The notes beneath the pieces are model-generated. The model did not search any database, had not been told where the DNA came from, and saw only the letters and a list, made by a program, of their open reading frames with translations. A stretch of DNA of 64,000 bases from Pontixanthobacter sp. CEM42 (GTDB lineage Bacteria > Pseudomonadota > Alphaproteobacteria > Sphingomonadales > Sphingomonadaceae). The first letter of the stretch is position 1; each line of letters starts with the position of its first letter. Of this stretch, positions 53,319 through 60,553 are shown piece by piece. A program made the position numbers and the translations under genes. The stretch covers positions 1,466,501 through 1,530,500 of the forward strand of contig NZ_JADQTN010000001.1 of the NCBI RefSeq assembly GCF_017812015.1, in the 5' to 3' direction.

Positions 53319-53711
53319 ATGTTGTTACCTGTCACGCTTTGCACCGCAGCGGCCTTGGCCATTCTTTCTATCTGGCTGATGGTCAGGATCGGCGGCCTGC
53401 GCAACAAGGCCAAGATCTTCGTCGGCGACGGCGGGAATGATGCAATCATTCGCAGAATGCGTGCGCAGGCCAACTTCGTCGAAAGTGCGCCATTTGTCTT
53501 TGCGCTCATCTTGGCGGTCGAGCTTGCCGGAAGAGGCGGCGCATGGCTGCCCTACGTCGCCGGATTATACGTAGTGGGACGCGTTGCACACGCATTCGGT
53601 ATGGAAGAAAGTGGCCCCGGCATGGCGCGCTTTGCAGGCACCATCATTTCGATGCTGACGCTGCTCGGCCTCGCCATCGTCGCGGTGCTGATCACCACTG
53701 GAGTGATGTAG
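53319..53711 (+). CDS. MAPEG family membrane protein
   Basis: The 130-residue protein has four membrane helices and the MAPEG signatures MRAQANFVESAPFVFALIL and VGRVAHAFGM. MAPEG proteins include glutathione-dependent membrane transferases; bacterial members are mostly uncharacterised. It has a good GGAGGG ribosome binding site. Its 3' end overlaps the desaturase 3' end by 20 bp on the other strand. Confidence 0.9.
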   Translation: MLLPVTLCTAAALAILSIWLMVRIGGLRNKAKIFVGDGGNDAIIRRMRAQANFVESAPFVFALILAVELAGRGGAWLPYVAGLYVVGRVAHAFGMEESGPGMARFAGTIISMLTLLGLAIVAVLITTGVM

Positions 53712-54654
53712 GTATCTTGTCCTCTATCGGACTGAGCTTGGCCTGTCGCTCGGGCATTGCGCCGGGCAAGCAGACATCCCAAGCCAGTCCGATCCGTTCC
53801 AGCACAGCAATGAACCTATAGCCAAGATCACTCTGACCGTGTTTCAGACCAATTTTCGCTGATCCCGGATAGGCATGATGGTTGTTGTGCCATGCTTCGC
53901 CCATGGTAATGAAACCGGCCCATGGCACATCATGGGCCTGCACGCCGGCCTCATCGACAATCCAGCTTTGTGGACCGCGTCGGTGAGCGAGATGCCCGAC
54001 CAACCAATGCCCGTGAACGGTCAGCGTAACGCGGACGCAAATTCCCCAAACCACGAACGCCCAACCGCCAGCCAGCCACAGTAGCAGTGCCAGCGGCAAT
54101 TGGTGCGCCATCCAGCTGCGCTCCAGAAAGACAATGAACCGGCTCCGCTCTAGCTCGCTCAAATCAAATCTTGGTGGCGATGCCAGCTCCAGCCGGCAAT
54201 GCAGCTGCCACCACGCATCTTTGAGCATCGAGTTGCGGTGGGCCAGATAATCGTGACAATCAGATTGCCGCTGCGCCCAGTCGCGCAAATCATGCGTGCG
54301 TGTAATCCACAAGGGCCCACTCATTCCCGCAACGGTCCCGCACCAGATTAGAAACAATCGGATTGGCCAATAAGTCTGGAAGCTGCGATGGATCATCAAT
54401 CGGTGGAAGCCGACTGAATGTCCGAGCAAGAGGAATATGCCGGTCAACAATAGTCCTACAGTGACACTGGCCACCGATGCAGTGAGCGGTGCAAAAATGA
54501 GAGCAGCGGCGAGCATCCCACCGTTCCAAATACTGTGCACCGGATCCCATACCACGCGCCCTGTGGTTGGATCTGCCTCCTCGGTTTCGACAAGCCAGTT
54601 TACTTCGCAACGGTCGCGCTGCTGTTTGCTCAGAATTGACTGGTGCTCGGTCAT
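53692..54654 (-). CDS. Fatty-acid desaturase family protein
   Basis: The 320-residue membrane protein shows the histidine boxes of an acyl-lipid or acyl-CoA desaturase: GHSVGFHRLMIHRSF (first box) and GEAWHNNHHAYP (third). The second region, where HRxHH is usual, reads RTHDLRDWAQRQ followed by CHDYLAHR. The extra GHWLVGHLAHRR supplies further His. It is divergent from an ArsR gene across a long palindrome, so its expression is probably repressor controlled. Substrate and bond position are unknown. Confidence 0.85.
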   Translation of the reverse strand: MTEHQSILSKQQRDRCEVNWLVETEEADPTTGRVVWDPVHSIWNGGMLAAALIFAPLTASVASVTVGLLLTGIFLLLGHSVGFHRLMIHRSFQTYWPIRLFLIWCGTVAGMSGPLWITRTHDLRDWAQRQSDCHDYLAHRNSMLKDAWWQLHCRLELASPPRFDLSELERSRFIVFLERSWMAHQLPLALLLWLAGGWAFVVWGICVRVTLTVHGHWLVGHLAHRRGPQSWIVDEAGVQAHDVPWAGFITMGEAWHNNHHAYPGSAKIGLKHGQSDLGYRFIAVLERIGLAWDVCLPGAMPERQAKLSPIEDKIPTSLQW

Positions 54655-54664
54655 CCACTCGCTC

Positions 54665-54720
54665 CGATAGGTAATTAATGTATTACTTAATTACCTATCG
54701 GCTCTAGTAAGTAATTAAGC
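54665..54720. promoter_or_regulatory. Long operator in the desaturase/ArsR divergent promoter
   Basis: CGATAGGTAATTAA (54665-54678) and TTAATTACCTATCG (54687-54700) are perfect 14 bp inverted repeats around TGTATTAC. A further half site AAGTAATTAAG follows at 54709-54719. The spacing and AT-rich core fit a winged-helix dimer site that overlaps both promoters. Confidence 0.75.
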
Positions 54721-54739
54721 AACCCCTTATATACTCTCC

Positions 54740-55060
54740 ATGCAACCTGTTTTTGAAGCCCTCTCCTCCACCGTAAGGCGCAAGATTCTGGCCTATCTGT
54801 CTGAGTCAGAACTGACCGCAGGCGAAATCGCAGCGCGGTTCGAGATATCGAAGCCTGCAGTTTCGCAGCATCTTGGCGTGCTAGAAAATGCCGGATTGGT
54901 TATCAGCGAGAAACGCGGACAATATGTCCATTACCGGATCGTGCAGGACAATCTGGTCAACACGCTCAACGGCTTTGTGCAGGAAGTCTGCCCGGTCTCT
55001 CGCCCACTGAAGCGCGAAAGCAAGGCCATGGCCGCAGACACCATAGACACGCAGAATTAG
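54740..55060 (+). CDS. ArsR-family winged-helix repressor (SdpR-like)
   Basis: The 106-residue protein has PVFEALSSTVRRKILAYLSE, the recognition helix EIAARFEISKPAVSQHLGVLENAGLV, seen in parts, and the wing KRGQYVHYRI. It has no metal motif. It is divergent from the desaturase gene over a 14 bp perfect inverted repeat, so self-control and control of the desaturase is the natural model. Its stop overlaps the MBL hydrolase stop. Confidence 0.94.
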   Translation: MQPVFEALSSTVRRKILAYLSESELTAGEIAARFEISKPAVSQHLGVLENAGLVISEKRGQYVHYRIVQDNLVNTLNGFVQEVCPVSRPLKRESKAMAADTIDTQN

Positions 55061-55725
55061 CTGAGAGCGTAATCACTGACGAACTGGTTCGTCTTGCGCT
55101 CTTGGCCAAAGGTACTGGTGGGTCCGTGACCGGGAATGAAAGTGATGTCATTCCCGAGCGGCCACAGCTTTTGTGTGATCGCATCGAGCAGGTCCTGATG
55201 ATTGCCCATGGGAAAATCGGTGCGCCCGATTGATCCCTGAAACAGCACATCGCCCACAATCGCAAACTTGCTCGGGCCGTGGAAAAAGACGACGTGGCCC
55301 GGCGTGTGGCCAGGGCAATGGATGACATTGAGCGTTAGTTCACCGACGGTGACGGTATCGCCATCTTCGAGCCAGCGGTCCGGCTCGAACACTTCACCGC
55401 GAATGCCGTATTTGGCGCCATCTTCATCGAGACGCGAAATCCAGAAGCGATCGGCCTCGTGCGGGCCTTCGATAGGAATGCCGAGCTCCTTGGCCAGGAT
55501 TCCGCTTTCACCGCAATGATCGATATGACCATGCGTAATCAGAATTTTCTCCAGCTCGACCCCGGCCTTGGCAACACCCGCCTTCAACTTGTCGAGATCG
55601 CCGCCCGGATCGGTCAGCGCGCCCTTCATCGTCTTGGTGCACCAGATCAGGCTGCAATTCTGCTGCAGCGGTGTGACGGGCATGATGGCCGCGCGCATGG
55701 ACGGTTGAGGCTTGTTCTCAGTCAT
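55057..55725 (-). CDS. MBL-fold metallohydrolase (glyoxalase II-like, YcbL type)
   Basis: The 222-residue protein has the metal motif LITHGHIDHCGE (HxHxDH), GHTPGHVVFF and GDVLFQGSIGRTDFP with the bridging Asp, and FIPGHGPTSTFGQER at the end. These are the YcbL/hydroxyacylglutathione hydrolase group marks, so it may hydrolyse S-lactoylglutathione or a related thioester. The ATG at 55725 corresponds to MTENKPQPSMRAAIMPVTPL. A near-identical copy of its 5' end is at 56530-56694. Confidence 0.93.
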   Translation of the reverse strand: MTENKPQPSMRAAIMPVTPLQQNCSLIWCTKTMKGALTDPGGDLDKLKAGVAKAGVELEKILITHGHIDHCGESGILAKELGIPIEGPHEADRFWISRLDEDGAKYGIRGEVFEPDRWLEDGDTVTVGELTLNVIHCPGHTPGHVVFFHGPSKFAIVGDVLFQGSIGRTDFPMGNHQDLLDAITQKLWPLGNDITFIPGHGPTSTFGQERKTNQFVSDYALS

Positions 55726-55845
55726 GCCGAGCGATGTGGCGGGCCGATAACCTTTATGCAAGTGGAGAAGGAAAGATGATTGATCCGAAACAGAGATTTA
55801 GGATTCTACACGTAAGTAATGCGGCCAAACTGGAGTAAAACGACC

Positions 55846-56418
55846 ATGGCATTTTTCCGTCGCAAGAAAACTAAGAGCGCTAATCCGAGTTGGGGGAGCT
55901 ACCCAGATTCGCTTGATGTCGATGATCTGGACGACGTGACTTGGATCAAATCATGTCAAGATCCTCTTGTTTGGCACGACGCCGCCATGGCGTGTCTGAT
56001 ATTCCGGGGAGACAAACATGGCCTGATCGGATGGCTTGCTGAACAGCCGCAACTGGACCGGGTCACCGCTGCCACGATGTTTCTCCATCGAGACAACGGA
56101 CCAAGAATTTTACGCGGTGACGTAGTCGAGTATATCCAAATGAAGCCTGACCAGATTATAGCAATGATCAAGACGCTATGTGAACGTGACAGTGCTTTAA
56201 GCTATTCTGAGAACGGAATCGGCCTCGGCAGCGGATGGGAAGATGCAAAGCAGTCAATCATTGCAGAACTCTCTCATCATTCCAGTTTTCCGATGCACAT
56301 GCTGGCCAAACCCATCCATCATAATACCGTAAACAGGCCTTACTATGACATCGGCGAGGGCGAACTTGTATCTGACAACTACATTCGTGAACATATGCCC
56401 TATATGGTCGCCGATTGA
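55846..56418 (+). CDS. DUF4274-like hypothetical protein
   Basis: The 190-residue soluble protein has a region WLAEQPQLDRVTAATMFLHRDNG that faintly recalls the DUF4274 signature, in which a bulky residue and D-x-x-T-A-x-x-x-F are conserved. The assignment is weak. It is the only plus-strand gene between the intact hydrolase gene and its remnant, so it may have arrived with the rearrangement. The ATG at 55846 is preceded by AACGACC with no strong ribosome binding site. Confidence 0.6.
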   Translation: MAFFRRKKTKSANPSWGSYPDSLDVDDLDDVTWIKSCQDPLVWHDAAMACLIFRGDKHGLIGWLAEQPQLDRVTAATMFLHRDNGPRILRGDVVEYIQMKPDQIIAMIKTLCERDSALSYSENGIGLGSGWEDAKQSIIAELSHHSSFPMHMLAKPIHHNTVNRPYYDIGEGELVSDNYIREHMPYMVAD

Positions 56419-56441
56419 ACTGAACAGAGATCAAAGCCGCC

Positions 56442-56694
56442 CGCTCTTTCAACCACACGCCCGATAATTTCCAGCTCATCGACAGATACCTCAATCGGCG
56501 GATAGGCAAGGTTTTGGCTAAGCAACGACACCCGCTTTCTCAACACCGGCCTTCAACTTCTCGAGATCACCTCCCGGGTCGGTCAGCGCGCCCTTCATGG
56601 TCTTGGTACACCAGATCAGGCTGCAATTCTGCTGCAGCGGTGTGACGGGCATAATTGCCGCGCGCATGGGCGGTTGAGGCTTGTTCTCAGTCAT
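56442..56694 (-). pseudogene. Chimeric remnant: 5' end of MBL hydrolase gene fused to 3' end of S24 repressor gene
   Basis: On the minus strand, 56694 down to about 56530 repeats the first 55 or so codons of the MBL hydrolase gene at 55057-55725 (MTENKPQPPMRAAIMPVTPL). It then switches at a GTCGTTG to the 3' end of the S24 repressor gene at 57490-58137, nearly base for base for about 75 bp (SLLSQNLAYPPIEVS in that gene's frame). The MBL frame closes within a few codons of the switch. It is a scar of duplication and deletion, not a working gene. Confidence 0.85.
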
Positions 56695-56753
56695 GACCGC
56701 GATGTGGCGCCAATGATAGCTGGTTGCAAGAGCGCGCCCGCCCGATTTGTCAG

Positions 56754-57485
56754 TTACCGCGCCACCACCAGCCGATAACCAAGATCGCACTCGTTAAGTT
56801 GCTGCAGATGACCGTATCGCTCTTGCCAAGTACGATCTGCAATATCCTGTTTGAGCGACTGCAACGCGTCAGACACATTGTCGATAGCCCAGAAAGAAGA
56901 CATCGCTGCAGTAACTTTGGGATCGAGATATGCGCTAGGCCGACGCCAATAGGCGCATAAGAACCCGTCAGTACAATCATGCGGAATGGGCATTGACTGG
57001 ATATCCACGGGGCCCAGCTCTTGCTGATACAGGCTCAGCTTAGGCATTTGCTGCTCGTCCAGCGTAACAAGTTCTGGAATATAGTCGGCCAGCCAAAAGC
57101 CCCGAAACGCAGGATCGTATGTCAGGATAACAATCGGGCCGCGCGTTACTCGGCGCATTTCCGACAGCCCCGTTGCCTGATCGGTCCAGTGATGGATCGT
57201 GAGGACCGCCATTGATGCGTCGAAACTATTGTCGGGGAATGGCAAGTCTTCGGCCACGCCCCGAACCACAGAAGCATTTGAAGGTTTACGCTGCGCAATC
57301 ATTTCGGAAGATGGCTCAACAGCGGTGACCTCTTTGCCAACGGGCTCGTAAGAGCCGGCACCAGCACCAACGTTTAAGACGATCTTTGCTGTTCCCAAGG
57401 CCGCTTCAATGGCGGCTTGGATACGATGATCTGGCTTGCGCAGATTCGCATAGTCCACACCAATAGTATCGTATTTTGCGTCCAT
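56754..57485 (-). CDS. Class I SAM-dependent methyltransferase (methyltransferase-11 type)
   Basis: The 243-residue protein has KIVLNVGAGAGSYEP (motif I, with Asn-Val instead of Asp-Ile), VTAVEPSSEM as the acidic loop, and FDASMAVLTIHHWTD as the strand-4 motif. Substrate unknown. It begins at ATG 57485, four bases after the S24 stop; an in-frame GTG at 57503 inside the S24 gene is an alternative. It seems co-transcribed with the S24 gene. Confidence 0.86.
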   Translation of the reverse strand: MDAKYDTIGVDYANLRKPDHRIQAAIEAALGTAKIVLNVGAGAGSYEPVGKEVTAVEPSSEMIAQRKPSNASVVRGVAEDLPFPDNSFDASMAVLTIHHWTDQATGLSEMRRVTRGPIVILTYDPAFRGFWLADYIPELVTLDEQQMPKLSLYQQELGPVDIQSMPIPHDCTDGFLCAYWRRPSAYLDPKVTAAMSSFWAIDNVSDALQSLKQDIADRTWQERYGHLQQLNECDLGYRLVVAR

Positions 57486-57489
57486 CAGC

Positions 57490-58137
57490 TCACAGTCTCC
57501 CACTTTTCCAAACTACCCGGCCGATGATTTCCACCTCATCGGCAGATACTTCAATCGGCGGATAGGCAAGGTTTTGGCTAAGCAACGACAGCCGCCCGCC
57601 ACCCTGCGCCGCCACACGTTTGACCAGCAGAGTATCCTCTAACCGCACAACATGAATGCCATCGCGGAAAGGGCGCACAGACCGATCGACCAGCACTTCA
57701 TCACCTGCACGAAGCAACGGCTCCATTGAATCGCCCTCCACCACAATTGCGGATAGCTCCGATCCGTCCAACCCCTGCTCGCGCAGCCAGCGGCGGGAGA
57801 AGCGGAAATTGTCGAACGGGATTTCCTCGCCCACCGTCGCACCTGGCCCCGCAGACGCGCTGAGCGGCAGGCGCGGAACGTCGATCCAGCCGCGATCAAG
57901 CGGGATTGGTTTGGACGAATCGTAGGATTTTTCCTCTGGTCCGCCCAAATCCGATTCGGGCACGCCCAAAAACTCAGACAGCGTCCGACGATCCTGTTCT
58001 TCCAGCTTTCGCGGACTGCCCTTGCTAATAAATTGCTGCAAATATGTAGGATTTCTCCCAATCATGGTTGAAAGCGCAGCCAAAGAACTGTGCCTTTCTC
58101 GTGCCAGTTCGCGGAGTTTCTCACGTGGATTCGACAT
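57490..58137 (-). CDS. S24-family LexA-like repressor (XRE HTH plus peptidase)
   Basis: The 215-residue protein has an N-terminal HTH (LAALSTMIGRNPTYLQQFISKG) and a C-terminal peptidase S24 domain. Its nucleophilic Ser is in VVEGDSMEPLLRAGDEV and its Lys in TLLVKRVAAQ. LSASAGPG lies at the expected self-cleavage site (Ala-Gly). RecA-triggered self-cleavage with derepression is the family mechanism. Its 3' end is duplicated in the chimeric remnant. No phage genes adjoin it; such genes occur as chromosomal repressors in this group. Confidence 0.92.
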   Translation of the reverse strand: MSNPREKLRELARERHSSLAALSTMIGRNPTYLQQFISKGSPRKLEEQDRRTLSEFLGVPESDLGGPEEKSYDSSKPIPLDRGWIDVPRLPLSASAGPGATVGEEIPFDNFRFSRRWLREQGLDGSELSAIVVEGDSMEPLLRAGDEVLVDRSVRPFRDGIHVVRLEDTLLVKRVAAQGGGRLSLLSQNLAYPPIEVSADEVEIIGRVVWKSGRL

Positions 58138-58184
58138 ATTCTGTCCTCTTTGTCGATATTTTTCCTTCCTATACGATGTATTTT

Positions 58185-58200
58185 TCCTAGACAAGTAGGA
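58185..58200. promoter_or_regulatory. Palindromic operator candidate for the S24 repressor
   Basis: TCCTA-GACAAG-TAGGA is a 5 bp inverted repeat between the S24 gene and the divergent small HTH gene. GGAAAAATA occurs twice on the minus strand nearby (about 58160 and 58183), so the site may be compound. Confidence 0.35.
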
Positions 58201-58280
58201 TTTCGCCAGCGACGACTCGGTCATCGGGCGATTCGCTTTGTCGTCCGAACCGCACGCCAACCATATCGCAGAGGAACCGC

Positions 58281-58469
58281 ATGCTTATCCGGACTATTGA
58301 GAAATTCCTTCGCCAAACGGGGATGCCCGCCACCAAATTCGGGCGCCTGGCCACACATGATCCGCGCTTCGTGCTCGATCTGCGCAATGGACGTATGCCG
58401 CGCAGCAATACCGAACGCCGCGTCGAGAGCTTCATCGCGGATTATCTGGGAGAGCAGAATGTCGGCTGA
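58281..58469 (+). CDS. Small HTH-like protein
   Basis: The 62-residue protein has TGMPATKFGRLATHDPRFVLDLRNGRMP, which looks like the XRE-type helix pair with a Gly-Arg turn, followed by a final helix RRVESFIADYL. It is divergent from the S24 repressor gene, an arrangement like a lambda cI/Cro pair, though no phage is present. The next gene overlaps it by 11 bp. Confidence 0.6.
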   Translation: MLIRTIEKFLRQTGMPATKFGRLATHDPRFVLDLRNGRMPRSNTERRVESFIADYLGEQNVG

Positions 58470-58818
58470 ACCCCACACATCCATACGCCCAGCCCGCCGG
58501 CAGCGACGCACGCCGGGAGAGCGCCTGAGATTGGCACTCTCCGAGCTGTGCGGCGGCCATGGGGAGATAGTGCAACATGATGAGAAAGCATGGGCGAGCA
58601 TCACCTTTTCGGGCGCGCGGCATACACTGCGCTTAACCTTTGAAGGCGCTGATGCGGTCGAGGCCGGCGAGACCTTCGTCGCGATCCTGCCCGAGCATGA
58701 ATTCGCAATTCCCGGTCAATTGGTCGCCGACGCGACCATAGTCAGCGTTGAGCATGCCCTGCTCCCCCAACCGCGAATGCTGGTTGAGTGCGAGCTATTG
58801 CTGTTGGTCGATGCCTAG
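58459..58818 (+). CDS. Conserved hypothetical protein
   Basis: The 119-residue protein has a basic N-terminus (RPARRQRRTPGERLRLALSEL) and a beta-rich remainder (ITFSGARHTLRLTFEGADAVEAGETFVAILPEHEF, seen in parts). I know no family name. Translation from ATG 58459 overlaps the small HTH gene. Its 3' end overlaps the ALDH 3' end by 4 bp. It probably shares an operon with the HTH gene. Confidence 0.65.
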   Translation: MSAEPHTSIRPARRQRRTPGERLRLALSELCGGHGEIVQHDEKAWASITFSGARHTLRLTFEGADAVEAGETFVAILPEHEFAIPGQLVADATIVSVEHALLPQPRMLVECELLLLVDA

Positions 58819-60257
58819 CCAGCACTCTCGCGGCGGATCACCAGATTGCGGATTTCGGACATATCCTCCATCGCAAAGCGGATGCCTTCGCGGCCAAGAC
58901 CGGAGTCTTTCACCCCGCCATAAGGCATATTGTCGACCCGGTAGGATGACACATCATTCACCACGACACCGCCGACATCGAGATCGTCCCACGCGTCCAG
59001 CACCTTGTGGATGTCCCGCGTGAAAACCCCCGCTTGGAGGCCGAATTTGGAGTTGTTGACCTCCTTCAAAGCCGCATCGAAATCACTGAACTTGCTCAAC
59101 AGAGCCATCGGACCGAACGCTTCCTCGGTGAAGGCATCACAGGAATGATCGACATTTTCGAGCAGGGTTGCCTCGAGCATATTCCCCTCGCATCCGCCGC
59201 CGCATAGCAGCGTTGCGCCGGCACTCACCGCATCATCGATCCAGCTCTTCAAACGCGATGCTTCGCCAACCGAAATCATCGGACCGATAAAGGTCTCGCG
59301 CTTCTTGGGATCGCCAGAGACAAGGCCTTTGGTTTTCTCAACCAGCATATCACGGAACTGATCGTACACATCTTCGTGAATAATGATCCGCTGCACGCCA
59401 ATGCAGCTTTGCCCCGATTGATAGAACGCTCCGAAGATGATCCGCGCGAGCGCATGATCGAGATCGGCGTCCTTATCGACGATCACCGCCGCATTGCCGC
59501 CAAGCTCAAGAATAACAGGCTTCTTACCTGCCTTGGCTTTGAGGTCCCAGCCAACGCCAGGCGAACCAGTAAAACTCAGCAGTTTCAGGCGCTCGTCAGT
59601 GGTAAACAAATCGGCCCCGTCGCGGCTTGCGGGAAGGATGGAGAACGCGCCTTCGGGCAAGTCGGTCTCGGCCAGCACTTCGCCCATAATGATCGCACCG
59701 AGCGGTGTTTTGCTCGCCGGTTTCATCACAAACGGGCAACCCATCGCGATAGCCGGCGCAATCTTGTGCGCCGCCAGATTGAGCGGAAAATTGAACGGCG
59801 AAATAAAGCTGCATGGTCCAATCGGCACGCGCTTCCACATGCCCATATAGCCCTTGGCGCGCGCCGAGATATCGAGCGGTTGGACCTCGCCATAATTACG
59901 CGTCGATTCCTCGGCAGCAATCTTGAATGTATCGATCAGCCGGTCAACTTCGCCCTCGGCATCGTTGATCGGTTTGCCCGCTTCGACGCACAGCGCATAG
60001 GCCAGCTCGTCATAACGCTCGCGGAAGCGCTTCACGCAATGTTCGAGCACAGCCTGCCGCTCAAAACTCGCCATCTTCGCCATGGGTCCAGCCGCGCGCA
60101 CCGCACCCGCAATGGCTTCCTCGATTATGTCTGGGGTGGCCAGCGCAGTCCTGAACGCGACCTCATTGGTGAACTTGTCTGTCACTTCCAGATCAGTGTT
60201 GGGAAGCGCCGCCTTGTTGTTGAGATAAAGCGGATAAGTGCTTTTTAGCTCGACCAT
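58815..60257 (-). CDS. NAD(P)+-dependent aldehyde dehydrogenase
   Basis: The 480-residue protein has the ALDH motifs FISPFNFPLNLAAHKIAPA, KPASKTPLGA, SFTGSPGVGWDLKAKAG, ILELGGNAA (general-base Glu) and YQSGQSCIGVQR (nucleophilic Cys). The closest types are the succinate-semialdehyde and lactaldehyde/glyceraldehyde-3-phosphate group, but substrate cannot be fixed. It is the third gene of a minus-strand unit with the acetolactate-synthase-like enzyme and a small membrane protein. Confidence 0.94.
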   Translation of the reverse strand: MVELKSTYPLYLNNKAALPNTDLEVTDKFTNEVAFRTALATPDIIEEAIAGAVRAAGPMAKMASFERQAVLEHCVKRFRERYDELAYALCVEAGKPINDAEGEVDRLIDTFKIAAEESTRNYGEVQPLDISARAKGYMGMWKRVPIGPCSFISPFNFPLNLAAHKIAPAIAMGCPFVMKPASKTPLGAIIMGEVLAETDLPEGAFSILPASRDGADLFTTDERLKLLSFTGSPGVGWDLKAKAGKKPVILELGGNAAVIVDKDADLDHALARIIFGAFYQSGQSCIGVQRIIIHEDVYDQFRDMLVEKTKGLVSGDPKKRETFIGPMISVGEASRLKSWIDDAVSAGATLLCGGGCEGNMLEATLLENVDHSCDAFTEEAFGPMALLSKFSDFDAALKEVNNSKFGLQAGVFTRDIHKVLDAWDDLDVGGVVVNDVSSYRVDNMPYGGVKDSGLGREGIRFAMEDMSEIRNLVIRRESAG

Positions 60258-60322
60258 TATGTTCGTCCTTATTAGCTCAAAAAAGGGTAACGCCGATTGC
60301 CCTATACTTCTCGAGAAATGCG

Positions 60323-60553
60323 CTATTCAGCTCCAATCATACTCATCAAAGCCGTAGTCCAAATCAAAACTGGGAGAAAAGCTGCCCCAGCAATTGTTTT
60401 TGCGTTCAACGGCCCAACCCCCAAGTCCCAAAAGAGCCAGTTAGCCAGTGCCGCGAAAAAGATCAGACATACCAGACCCAAAATATGACGATGGCGAACG
60501 GTTATTAGCGCAAAGTCATATTCCCCTTCCCTACGTCCCTTTTCATCAGCCAT
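60323..60553 (-). CDS. Small membrane protein
   Basis: The 76-residue protein has a charged start (ADEKGRREGEYDF) and two hydrophobic helices (ILGLVCLIFFAALANWLFW and IAGAAFLPVLIWTTALMSMI). No family is recognised. The ATG at 60553 overlaps the last base of the upstream acetolactate synthase stop (TGATG), so it is coupled to it. Confidence 0.65.
   Translation of the reverse strand: MADEKGRREGEYDFALITVRHRHILGLVCLIFFAALANWLFWDLGVGPLNAKTIAGAAFLPVLIWTTALMSMIGAE

Noticed and set aside
57490-58818. Prophage remnant at the S24 repressor
   Set aside because: There are no capsid, tail, terminase, integrase or lysis genes, and the base composition looks like that of the flanks. A domesticated switch remains possible and is listed as a finding.
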